Notes under the pieces: generated by a model
Databases searched by the model: none
The model's input: the letters and a program-made list of their open reading frames with translations, nothing else
Told to the model about the DNA's origin: nothing
Assembly: GCA_024663395.1 (NCBI GenBank)
Contig: JANFAH010000049.1
Span: 372,001 to 436,000 of the forward strand
Length of the DNA stretch: 64,000 nucleotides
Reading direction: 5' to 3'
Origin: Pisolithus tinctorius
Lineage: Eukaryota; Basidiomycota; Agaricomycetes; Boletales; Pisolithaceae
Translations under genes and position numbers: made by a program
Shown: positions 11,029 through 21,663 of the stretch, one piece after another
Numbering within the stretch: the stretch's first letter is position 1
How the letters are laid out: each line of letters opens with the position of its first letter

Positions 11029-12215
11029 TGTCAAGTTCAGGGATTGTCCAGGTTGAGTCCAGACTGGAGACCGAAGCGGGCATGAGGCCAAGGGGTCAGG
11101 ATCAGGGGGGGAGTCGAAGGTACAGATAGTTGGACTGATTGGACTTAGCGACTAAGAGTACAGCACTATTCCCTTGCATGGGTCTCAGTCCGAGTCCAAG
11201 GCTGAGACGGAGTTATCAGGGTTAACTTAGTTGATTTCAGACTGAGGGGTACAGGCCGAGTATCTACGAGCTTATATACTAGAAACAACTATAGTACGGA
11301 GACCGGTAATGCCGGTCTCGCAAGGATTGCTAAGGTGATTGGTAAGACAAGGATTACTAACGTATGACTAAGGTAATGGAGACCAGTGTAGGAAAAGTCC
11401 AAGTAGCTGTATAATACGAACTAGATGGCTTAGATAACAACAATAAAAAATGAAGGGAATGAATTGCTTGTCCCAATGGATTCTGGACTGTCGAGTCTAG
11501 AAGGTGAGACCCGGTGCTTTGTAGCGGTAGTGGTTCGTGACGTGCGCGGCGTGGTCCGCAGAATAGTACTGGTGATGCGAGCAGTGCGAGCGGTATATGT
11601 AGTTCATGTGTGGTGGAATGCGAGACGTGTGGTGTAGACAAAGTGTAAAGGAAACTCGTGGTGACCTTCCGAGTGCCAAAAGGTATCATTCTGTACCTAA
11701 GTACAGGGTTTTATAGTCCGGGCAAACCTGGAACCTAAGTAAGACAGGCTACAGTAAAGGAAAGCCGCATGACAGCGCATACACAGAAGACAGGCCAAAA
11801 CAGAGGCCGAGGGTATACTACAAGCACTAAAGGAACAGAGACCATGATAAGAGAAAGAGTCTGAGGAAAAACAACAACCAGAGCACAGTGGCCACGGGTA
11901 TAGCATCGTGCGAGAGGGAGCGAGGGCGTGGGAAGGTAGCGCGTGAACAACGGTGAACGCGAGAGGGGAGTGGACATAACAGTAGTCACGGAACGGTTAA
12001 TGATAGGAGCTTACGCGTCCAGGGAATGCGGATTCCTCACACCGGGACAGGTGGACCGGGGACAGGACCAGGGACAGGACTTAACTGAAATGACAGACAC
12101 TGCAAAGCAGTGTTCACTGCGCTAGGACATCTGGGGATAGCGAACAGGCGAGGCCGATGCCGGACTAAGTGAGTGCGAGGCCAAGTCTGGCCGGGGTCGA
12201 GACATGGCTATGACA
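11029..12215 (-). repeat. Solo Gyp3 LTR, split by LTR-X
   Basis: A minus-oriented Gyp3 LTR (TGTCAAG..TATGACA), flanked by ACTCC at 11024-11028 and 12216-12220. No gag or pol is attached, so it is a solo LTR left by recombination. LTR-X interrupts it at 11387-12041. It inserted into the right arm of the palindrome, so it is younger than the palindrome. Confidence 0.85.
11387..12041 (-). repeat. LTR-X, solo LTR-like insert of 655 bp
   Basis: Foreign 655 bp inside the Gyp3 LTR. On the minus strand it starts TGTGAGGAATCC and ends TTTTCCTACA. The flanks are CCAG (11383-11386) and CCGG (12042-12045), an apparent 4-bp duplication of CCGG with one CpG transition. It keeps many CpGs, so it is fairly young. 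No coding frame is recognised. TG..CA ends suggest an LTR, but a short-TIR DNA element is not excluded. Confidence 0.55.
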
Positions 12216-12229
12216 ACTCCATCCATCAG

Positions 12230-15200
12230 CCTCTACTGGCCCTCCACCAGACCTGGCCAGTGGACCAAAGGACTACCACAACTTTGCTGATGTCTTTAGC
12301 AGAGCCAAGGCCTCTACTCTCCCCCCACACCAGGAGTATGACCTTAAGATCAAACTGGAAGAGGGTACTACACCACCTGTAGGAACCATCTACTCACTAT
12401 CCCTGGTCGAGCTGCAAGCTCTCCAGGCCTTCATTGACAAAAATCTGACTACTGGTTTCATCCAGCCCACCTCTTCCCCCTACACTGCACCAGTCCTCTT
12501 TGTAAAAAAGAAGGACGGTTCACTCTGGTTATGTGTTGACTTCCAGGGCCTTAACAAACTCACCAAGAAAGACCAGTATCCCCTACCACTAATATCTGAT
12601 CTACTCAACTCCCCTAGTCATGCCAAAATCTACACTAAGATTGACTTAAGGCACATGTACCACCTCATCCAGATTGCACCCAGTGATGAGTGGAAAATGG
12701 CCTTTAGAATGTGCTATGGGTCTTATGAGTGGTTGGTGATGCCTTTCGGTTTTACCAATGCCCTGGCCACCTTCCAGCAGTTTGTCAACTCAATCTTTGC
12801 AGATATGCTAGATGTCTGCATCATTGTCTACCTCGATGACATCTTAATCTACTCCAGAGATGAGTCATCACACAAGCAGCATGTCCAGGAGGTTCTTCAC
12901 TGGCTCTGGTTGCATGGCTTGTATGCCAAACCAGAGAAGTGCAAGTTCCACTTGGACTCTGTGGAATATTTGGGTTACCACTTGTCCCCAGCCAGCCTTA
13001 CCATGTCTTCAGAAAAAGTTATCACTGGTTCATCTTCAACTACTCAGACATAGTGGTACCTTTAACCTGGTTGACATGCAAAGGTGCTCCCTGGAATTTT
13101 TCTGAGGAGTGCCACCAGTCTTTCAATAAACTCAAGCAGGCCTTCACTACTGCCCTGGTCCTAACTCACTTTTCCCCAGATGCTCCTATTACTGTCGAGA
13201 CTGATGCATCTGATTATGCCATAGCTGGTATTTTGTCAATCACTGGTGGTGATGGTCAAATCCAGCCAGTTGCATTCTATTCTCACACCCTGACAGCCCC
13301 AGAGCTAAATTATGACACCCATGATAAGGAATTACTTGCAATCTTTGAGGCATTCTGGACATGGTGGCATTATTTGGAAGGCTCTGCAGTACTGGTTGAT
13401 GTTGTCACTGACCACAAGAACCTGGAGTACTTCTCCACCTCAAAGGTTTTAACCTGGCACCAGGCACACTGGTCTGGGTTTTTGTCACAGTTCAATATGG
13501 TTATCTGGTTCAGACCCAGAAAACTCAGTGCTAAGCCTGATGCCCTAACTAGACAATGGGACATCTACCCCAAAGAGGGGGATAGCAACTATGCCCAGGT
13601 CAACCCACAGAACCTCAGACCAGTCTTCACACAGGAACAACTAGCCACCTCCCTGCATGCCACCTACCTTGAATACCCAGTCCTACGTGCTGTTGCACTG
13701 ATGGATGTGGAGAAGCTACACAATGACATCCTCTCAGCCCTACCCTCAGACCCAGTTGCCCAAGTCTGGTCCTCAGATACATCAGATTCCCAGTGGTCAG
13801 TTGATGACACTGGCTTCCTCTGCCTGGATGGCAGAATCTATGTACTGAACTCTAACAGCCTTTGCCTTTGTGTCTTGAGGTTTAAACATGATCACCCCTT
13901 GTCTGGCCACTTCAGCCAGAATAGAACCTTAGAACTCATCCAGTGTGAATACACCTGGCCTGGCCTAAGGACATTTGTCAAAGACTATGTCTGGTCTTGT
14001 ACTACCTGTGCCCAGGCCAAGGTTCCCTGCCACTGGCCTTATGGCCTACTCAAACAACTCCCTGTGCCAGAGAAGCCATGGAATTCCACTTCAATGGATT
14101 TCATAGAGCAACTCCTGGCCTCAACCAGCTTTACTGCCATCCTCATCATGGTCGACCAGCTTTCAAAGCAAGCCATTTTCATACCTACTCATGACACCAT
14201 CACAGCCCCTGAGCTTGCCAAGCTCTTCTTGATGCATGTATTCTCCAAGCACAGTGTACCAGCCCATGTAACTTCAGACCAGTGTGAGTCAAAGTGTGGA
14301 AAGGTGGTGAAAACCAACCAAAACCAACACAAAAGACAAATGATGTGCAAGTGGTGGTTTGCCTCTGTGGAACCTGGAGTGCAGAAAAACCTAAATGTGG
14401 GGGGGGACTTCAAGTGGAGGTGCTCCTGGTGCAAGTCATTGACGAGTTACACAGGAGAGGATGAATGAATGCTGATTGAGAAGGGGATGCTGAACAGAGC
14501 AGAGGTGTTCAGCCAAAAGGACTCCTAGCACAAGTCATTGATGAGTTATGCAGGAGTAGATGGATGACTAAGCAGGTGTGCTGACAAAGCACAGATGATA
14601 CTTCAGATGATGAAGGATGGCAGATAGACTCTTCCAAATGAGCCTCAACTACCAAGTATATGAATGATGACAGATAGACCCCTTCGTGGAGCCTCAACTG
14701 TCAACAACAAGTTATGCTGAGAAGAACTGACTGACTGCTGAGTGACTTCTGATTGCTTGATTGCTTTGGGGTGTAGCTAAGTACATGGGGTTTATATACT
14801 GTGTGGGGAGCACAGCTTGTGACAAACAAGGCACAAACACCTGGTAAGTAATGAGTAAGGACTGAGTAATCATGATGAGTAAGCAAGAAATGAAAAGTAA
14901 GCAAGCAAAGAAGATTGGTAAGTATTGGCAATGAACAAGTCAAGGACAGTCAAAATATCACAGAATGAGTCAAATGGAGTCAGAAACTGAGTAAGCATGC
15001 TGATATCACATTAGGGGGTGGCGATGCAAGTCAGATCTTGGCAGAGACATCTCTAGATCCAAGGATGGCATGACAGATGGACAGTGTTTCCAGATAAGGA
15101 AGCATTAATTCCAGAATTGAAGGGCATGAGTCAGGTGTCAAAGGGGGCTAGGGTGTTGGGGGTCTGTGGGGCAATGGGAGCATAAGTGATTGTGTCTCCC

Positions 15201-17010
15201 ACCCTTCCATCCTCTCAGCAAAGTTAACAAAAGCTTCATGAATGGGGCTCTGATGGAGGAGGAGGAGAAGGGGGGATGTCTTCTGCTGGATCTTGCAGTA
15301 AGAAGGCAAGATGCACATCATACTCATCGTGAATGTGATCAGGGAGGCTGGAGAACAGTAGACTATGCTGCAGCTGTCACAATGTGGGAAGAATGATGGA
15401 TGAGATTGGAATAAAGACAGTGCAGGGAGCAGGGAGGAATGATCCATATGCTTCATCAACTGGGGAGACTGAAACAACCACATAAGACCTCTCTAGCCAA
15501 GTGACAGACCTGAGGTGACCAAAGAATGTCCTTCTGGAAGTCATACTGACAAGGAGAACATGCTGACAAAGCTGCATGGGATGAGACAGGGCTGACAATG
15601 ATGGGATGAACCAGGGGGCTTCAGGACAGAAGCTGGTGGGAATGCCTGGCAGATATACATAGCCACTGTCTCTGGCAAATGAGACAAGCAAGACAATCGA
15701 TGAAGAGGTGGCCATGATTGACAGACTTAGCGAAATGAGTGTCTGATGGATGGAGTGCTGTAGAAATGTGCAGGGTGTGAGGATCCTCTCCAAACCTGGA
15801 AGGCAGAATTGTGTGGCTGAGCACTTTAAGCAAGTGTGAGAATGGAGTTGATATCTTTGGAAATGGTGGAGATATGATGAAAACCAGGATGCCATACACA
15901 GGCACTGAAAACCTTTAATGTGTGCTTAACTTGCTTCCTCTTTTCTCTTTAGCACTGATGACTCGTTCTTGTGTGAAGGATGACTGCTTGTGCCTGGCAG
16001 TCTTTCTACACATGAGGCCTTTAGTCTTCATCTGCATGCATGGGCATTGTGCACAACTCATCGACAAGTTAGGCAGAGTCAGCTGTAACCATGTCCACAA
16101 CACCTTTGGTGTGTGACACTGGGGATCAGAATTTGTATCCCACTTCTTCCAGTCTCTTGGTAAGGCTCTGGACATGTGTCTACACTTCACCTCCAGGTAT
16201 CACCCAGAGGGGGATGGTCAGACAGAGTGCACCAATCAGACCCTTGAACAGTATCTCCAGGTCTACTGCAACTATCAGCAGGACAACTGGGCTGAACTAC
16301 TACTGCTAGCTGAATTTGCTTACAACAATGCACCCAGTGCTATGACCAGAGTATCACCCTTCTTCACTAATAAGGGTTACCACCCTAATATCTTGGTCTT
16401 CCCTGAGCATGATCTCACATCCAACCAGGCTTGTGGTTACACAGTCAACTTAGATTCACTGCACCAATACCTTTGTGAAGAAATGGCTCTTGCCCAGCAA
16501 TGTTACCAAGGACCAGCAGATGCTAAGCACATGCTGGCCCTGGACTTCAAAGTGGGCAACAGTGTCTATGTAAAAGCCAAGTATTTCTGGTTGACCCAGC
16601 CCTCCAAGAAACTGAGTGAGAAGAACCTTGGGCCCTATCCCATAATAGCCCAGGCTGGCTCTCACTTGTTTGCCCTGCATTTACCAGACTCTATGCACAC
16701 TGTACACCTGGTCTTCCATGTATCCCAGCTCAAACCAGCCATCCCAAATACCATACCCAACCAGACTCAACCTCCACCCCCACCAGTAGATGTCAATGGT
16801 GACTTAGAATTCAAAGTAGCAGAGATACTCAATTTGAAGGTCGACCAGCACAGGAAGTGTTGGTTGCAGTACCTGGTCTGGTGGACTGGCTATGAGGGAA
16901 CTGACAAAGAAACCACCTGGGTGTTAGCAACAGAACTGGACAATGCCTCTGAACTTGTCCAAGAGTATCATGACCAGTACCCAGACAAACCTGGTCCTTT
17001 CAAGAAATAA
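12230..17010 (+). pseudogene. pol: Gyp2-2 pol (5'-truncated, interrupted)
   Basis: Gypsy polyprotein missing gag, protease and 5' LTR. It begins at the residues just before RT, matching Gyp2-3 from about 57,128. It shows RT with YLDD near 12829, RNase H (ETDASDYA), the integrase zinc region, the DD..E core and a C-terminal chromodomain, ending at TAA 17008-17010. A deletion of roughly 80 bp near 13020 removes the stretch after the RT palm and shifts the frame. Element E copy 2 splits the integrase core at 14283-16118. Nearly all other differences from Gyp2-3 are CpG transitions (many R to Q/H/W/C). Not functional. Confidence 0.9.
14283..16118 (-). mobile_element. Element E, copy 2 (complete, with target duplication)
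   Basis: 1836 bp, starting TGTGAGTCAAAG and ending GTGTGTGACA on the plus strand, inside Gyp2-2 integrase. The interrupted site reads CCGG in Gyp2-3. Here CCAG (14279-14282) and CTGG (16119-16122) flank the insert, which is a 4-bp duplication with one CpG transition on each side. This defines the ends of E. The TATATAAA box is at 14798-14791 on the minus strand. The long minus-strand open frame of copy 1 is shortened here by a stop (15377-15895). Confidence 0.8.
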
Positions 17011-17607
17011 CCTAGAACTGGTCTCAAGTTTCCTTTCTCCCTATCTGTTTCTCCTATCTCATAGTTACCATGTCTTGATTTCCCTTGCTTTTCTTTTATT
17101 TGCTTTCTTTCATACTTCAGAACTGGAACCAGGCATTGGCATTCACAAGTGTACAGGAAAAGACAACACTACTCTACACGTGTGACTTCAGACTTGGGAC
17201 CCAGCAGAACTGGCACCAGTCTGATCACCTGACTCAGACTGGGACCAGCTTTCCTCCTCTTCCCTCCTCAGCCCCTCTAACTCTTTGTTGAGCCCCTCAA
17301 TGTCCCTGTCTTCCTTGTCAGTGGTGTCCCAGTCTGAGGGCATGTCCAGCACCAGGAACTCGAAGTGTTCTTCAATGTAGGTCTCATAGGACTGGGCAAA
17401 CTGGTAGAAGTTCCTTGAGACCTCCCTTTGGGCCACAGTTAGGCTGACCATGTTATCAGCCACATGCTCCACTGCCTTACAGCAGTTCCCAAGTGTAATG
17501 AGACTGTGTGAATTTTTTTGAGTCGCGCATTGAGTCATTCCAAATTGGGAACGAGTCGTAATAAGTCGTGTCGTGAACATTCCCTACACCATCAGCATCC
17601 CACCACA

Positions 17608-18739
17608 ATGATGGGAAACTGTTGTATCAGCAAAGACATCAAGGAAATCGCCCTCAAGCTTTGGGATCAAGGCTGGGAGGCAGAGGATATATGTGATACC
17701 TTAGGAATATCTCACGCAAGCCTCTATCGATGGCAAGTGATTTTTGCAGAGCATGGCAGTGTCAACCGTCCCCCATCACCACTGAAAGGCCAAGGCCTTC
17801 ATATCCTTACCCGCACCCTCATTCAGGCCTGCCAGGGCCTATTCTCTCAAGAACCAGATCTATTTCTTGATGAAGTAAAGACTTGGCTAGCCCTCAAACA
17901 TGACATCGTCATCTCCACGTCGATGCTTGCTCGCAATCTCACTGAAATTGGGCTCACTCGCAAAATACTTCACAAAATAGCTGCAGAGAGGGATGAGGAA
18001 TGCCATGGAGACTTCCGGGAACAAATTATTGCCAACTTCCAAGGGGATGGTCATGAATTCGTGTTCGTGGATGAAACAAGCAAAGATGAGTGTACATGGG
18101 CACGTCACTATGGTCATGCAATGTCAGGTGCTCGTGTGCCCCTCTCAGATGTCTTCGTTCAAGGTGACCAGTATTCCTTGGTTGCAGCGATGACGGTCGA
18201 TGGATATATTGCTGCTGAGGTTGTGGAGGGTTCTTACGATTGTGATCTATTTTGTGACTTCATCACACAGCAACTTGTAAGTCGTTTTCCTGTTCCTTTG
18301 ATCGTCCTAGCTGATATTTCAATGTAGCTGCCCACCATGAATCCCTTCCCCACTGAAAGGTCTGTTATTGTCCTCGACAACTGCTGCATCCATCACAATG
18401 AAGACCTCGAAGCCGCAGTCCGGGAAGCCGGTAAGTACAATCTACACTTCGTTTCATCGCTCATTTATCCTCCACAGGTTGTATTCTCATGTTCTTGCCT
18501 CCATATTCCCCAGATCTCAACCCGATCGAGGAGTCATTCAGCACTTGTGCGTCGTCTTGTTTCTTTCTGTTTCTTGAACTTGCTCACAACATATCACAGT
18601 AAAGGCACATCTCCGTCGCCACACTCATCATCTACGCCGGGAGGAAGATCCCATCAATACACTCCTTGAGGCAACAAGCTACATCACTGCTGGGAAATGT
18701 CAGGAGTGGATACGCCATGCCGATTATATTACAATGTAG
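17608..18739 (+). CDS. Tc1-type DD34E transposase (4 exons, intact)
   Basis: Cuts and pastes the element at TA sites. Exons read as 17608-18276, 18328-18430, 18478-18546 and 18600-18739, giving 326 aa. Introns 1 and 2 start GTAAGT, intron 3 starts GTGCGT, and all end in AG. The N-terminal helix-turn-helix resembles Tc1 ('IALKLWDQGW', 'LGISHASLYRW'). The catalytic residues are the D of FVDETSKDE, the D of VLDNCCIHH and, 35 residues later, the E of PDLNPIEE, i.e. DD34E. The motif LPPYSPDLNPIEESF forms only across the intron 2 splice, which supports the model. The unspliced frame would stop at 18325-18327. The length suits the family. There are no internal stops, and the start is the ATG just inside the left TIR (17611 is an alternative). 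Confidence 0.9.
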
Positions 18740-18920
18740 TCGCCGGAGATTTACGGAATATTTTTGAGTCTGTTCTGTAGAAGAGTCTAGTCATCTTTTT
18801 GTTTGAGAAACACTTGAGAAACTTGACTTGCAATTTTTGAAGCACCAAGGAAAAAAAAAGAGCACGCATGACATTCACACACTAGACACAATATTACATG
18901 GCGTGAACGACTGACTACTC

Positions 18921-20624
18921 CTATTCCCAAGTGCCTGCACGGATTGCCTCACAAAACTTCCGATGTGCTGCTAAAAATGAGCAGGATGCGAGAACAGAGA
19001 GTCCGCTGTCCTTCCAGTCTGCCTCCGAGAGTGATTCTACAACTTTATTCCCAGGAATGTAGTCCAGTTTCTCCAACTTCTCTTGAGTATGTGCTGACAG
19101 CCGATACTTCATACAGAACTCCAAGAGCGAAACGTTGTGTGTCATGGTGGAACTGGGTGAAGAGAAGATGGTCGTACTTTGACTGGGCGGTGGTGGGGTT
19201 GGTGCAGGTGGAGATGTCATGTTTGACATATAGTAGCCATACGAACCGTAGGGAATCGGTGGAGGAGGAAAGTAAGAGCTGAACAGATACATGGGGTGGG
19301 GGCCAGGGGCATGCCAAAGGCCATGAGGCCCAGGCGCACTATGGTGGTCTTCGTTCCATGCACCAAGGATCGGATTTGGAATGTCCGCTGGCATTTGGCT
19401 AGCAGGAATAGCAGATGCCTTCGTAAAGTGATTGGACATTGGTGGGGTATCACATGTTGCAGTCGGTGGCTATCAGGGTGTCAGCAACGTATGGTGTCAG
19501 CAACGTATTCGAATCAATATTCCACTTATGACATACCTTCGCAGCGATGGTGTTTGCCCAAATTTGAAGGCGAAGTGGGGTTAGCTCCCAGAAGAGTCCC
19601 CCCGATGCATATATGCGCTTGTTTGGAAAGCGGGGATGATTCCCAACAGGATATTTGTCTTGTAATTCCTTGAGCTCGTTTGCAGAGCAGTTACGAAGTG
19701 AATCGATTTGCGATTTGATAGATAAGTCGGGCAGTGGTTTGTCGTCAAGTTCTCTCGCCGCCCCTGAGCTCTTCCCTCTCCCTCTCTTCTTTTCCTCAAT
19801 TGTTGGCTGTCGTAGTTCAGCGCTTGCCGCTCACAGAAGAAATGAAGATTGCTTACGAGCTCACGTGGAATGGGCCTCGGCACATACAGAAAAATAACTT
19901 GATCCTTCTTGTGTGACTTCACAGCATTGATCATCGCCTGATATCCTACCTCATTTGTGACGAGTTTGAGCTGGAGATTAGCGGGAGTTTCAAATCGCCA
20001 GCGCAACTGTTCAGCCGCCAGATGCCATGGCATGGTATCAGCAGCATCAGCAATGGCATCGATGAAGGTATCAAAAGTATCCTTGACTGTGAATATAAAA
20101 GGGTTGCACTGGGTAAGTTTGACAGAGGTTGAGGATGTCGATTTGCCCCGTGTGCGGGCCAAGACCTCGACAGACGTCTCAAGATGCAGGTGTGCTGTGA
20201 TAGATTGGGGTGGGGGTTTGGCAATGCTATCCTCTGAGTCACTAATATCGAATATGGCTGTCTTCGACATCGATTTCTTCGCTTTCTTCTTCTTTCTTGA
20301 GGCAGGGGACTTCGGGGAAGATGGGGAATTGGATCGCTTCTGCTTGCAGCCACGCTTCGCTTTCTTTGTAGGGGTCTTAGCAGAGATTTTCTTTGGAGAG
20401 TTCTTGACAGGGCTAGCAACCAGTGTAGATGTCACCGATTCACATGGAGGGATATATGCATCGTCAATAAATGTGAACGTGTCTAGGGATATCAGTGCAC
20501 TGCTGGGTAGAGACGGATAATAGAACTTACAAATGGTGGAGCCAGGAGAGGCTTTTTGCTCATTTGCCTGCTCCACCGATTCCACCCCACAGCCTATTGG
20601 ATCAGGCTCATTGAGGGGGTCCAT
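18921..20624 (-). CDS. Transposon accessory protein with SAM-like C-terminus (3 exons)
   Basis: Function unknown. Exons on the minus strand are 20624-19857, 19806-19537 and 19469-18921, each a multiple of three, giving 528 aa. Introns are GTAAGC..ACAG (50 nt) and GTATGT..ATAG (67 nt). A further 48-nt GTAAGT..CTAG segment near the N-terminus could also be spliced. In order: an acidic start; a Lys/Ser-rich nuclear-localisation-like region with KKKKAKK; a globular domain of ~100 residues ('DTFDTFIDAIADAADTMPW'), perhaps ubiquitin-like; a conserved block with FPNKRIYASGGLFWELTPL; a Pro-rich linker; and a last ~70 residues resembling a SAM domain ('EKLEKLDYIPG'). It faces the transposase tail to tail inside the same TIRs, so it probably moves with it and may assist or regulate transposition. 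Confidence 0.75.
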
Positions 20625-21663
20625 AGCGGTGAGAATGCTGACGCAGAGGTGTAGGGAATGTTCACGACATGACTTATTATGACTCGTTCCCAATTTGGAA
20701 TGACTCAACATGTGACTCAAAAAAATTCACACAGTCTCATTACACTTGGGAACTGCTGTAATCAAGCACTCCATCTGGTCGCCAGTGACAGGACAGGCCC
20801 CAGCCTCAGCACCAGTCTTCTTCATTGAAGGCCCCTCCTCCACACTGTCCTCCTTGTCACCTGCACCCTTGAGTACCTTAGCAGATGGGTGCTGCAACCT
20901 CTTCTTCTTCTCACCGGCATGTGGGGATGTCATGTCAGCCTTCCTCTTACCCTTGTCAACACCTGGGCTGGCTCCCTGACTGGTCTCACCCTCAACTGGC
21001 CACCAGCAGCACTCCTTGAGCTCATTGCACCAGTTACATGCCAGATGCCTCTTCTTACTGTCGGTGCTGTGCAGACAGGGCATGTTGGTCTGGGCACAGC
21101 AAAGGCAGCTGGTAGAATGTTAGTTAACAACACCAGTGGTAATCATCACAATACTCACTGAGGGCTCATTACCTTGACATTGGACCTGGTCCCAGTCAAA
21201 CCACCCACCAGGGCATCTGCCCACTGGCTCTCAGCCACCTTCCTGGCCTCTTCAGCCTTGCATGCAGCCTCTAGCCTCTGTGCCTCAGCCTCTGTGTGTG
21301 CCCTTTCTACCTTGAGCTGGGCTTGCTCTTGCCTCTCTGCCTCCAACCAGGCTTCTTCAGTGAGCTGGGCATCTTCCTGCACCATTGCCTTGTGCCTCTT
21401 GTGCTTGGCCAGCTTACCCTGGATGGCCTGATCATCATTGTTGCTGCCCACTTGCAGCTCTTCACTCATTGCCCAGGTCAGGTTGGGCAGCAGGTCTTGG
21501 TTGTATGGTGTTCTGGACTGGCAAATGGACATGTCGAAGTGAAGAACCAAACCTGAGGGGGACCAGTCATAAGTCCACTGGTTTTCAAGGTCAGACACAA
21601 AATTTTTGTTCTCAGCATTGTCCTCATTGGAGCCTTGTGGGCTTGGCTCCAAGAGGGGGATAC

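Larger units (their letters stand above)
9163..12229. repeat. Large palindrome with ~0.9-kb arms
   Basis: Left arm 9163-10069 is repeated in reverse as 10134-11028 plus 12221-12229. The right arm is broken by a solo Gyp3 LTR. The arms include the end of element E (9163-9542) and a unique core (9543-10069) that begins TCGCCCCTAATGC on both sides. The loop is ~64 bp. Divergence is low: an 82-codon open frame is identical in both arms (9763-10011 and its mirror at 10193-10441). The right arm ends abruptly at 12229 against Gyp2-2 pol. Confidence 0.85.
17480..20758 (+). mobile_element. Tc1/mariner-type transposon with two genes
   Basis: A 3279-bp element with 111-bp terminal inverted repeats (17480-17590 and 20648-20758, tip CAGCAGTTCCCAAGTG). 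The repeats differ at only a handful of positions, and TA flanks both ends. It carries a spliced DD34E transposase on the plus strand and a second spliced gene on the minus strand; the two converge at about 18740-18920. CpGs are abundant, in contrast to the decayed Gyp2-2 around it, so it is a recent arrival. Confidence 0.92.
17188..21532 (-). pseudogene. Gyp2-2 aORF, interrupted by the Tc1 transposon
   Basis: Antisense gene between pol and the 3' LTR. Exon 1 starts at ATG 21532-21530 and encodes a charged R/E/A-rich coiled coil. A short intron with GTGAGT donor and TAACTAAC branch-like sequence follows. Exon 2 then gives the six-cysteine cluster, a basic KKKR stretch and an acidic C-terminus ending at 17188. 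Tc1 is inserted in exon 2 at the TA pair (17478-17479 / 20759-20760). Apart from that insertion I find no stop codon, although the pol of this copy is thoroughly decayed. All six cluster cysteines are kept. Confidence 0.7.

Noticed and set aside
19957..20520. 187-codon plus-strand frame opposite the Tc1 accessory gene
   Set aside because: Shadow of the minus-strand gene, which has consistent splicing and domain structure.
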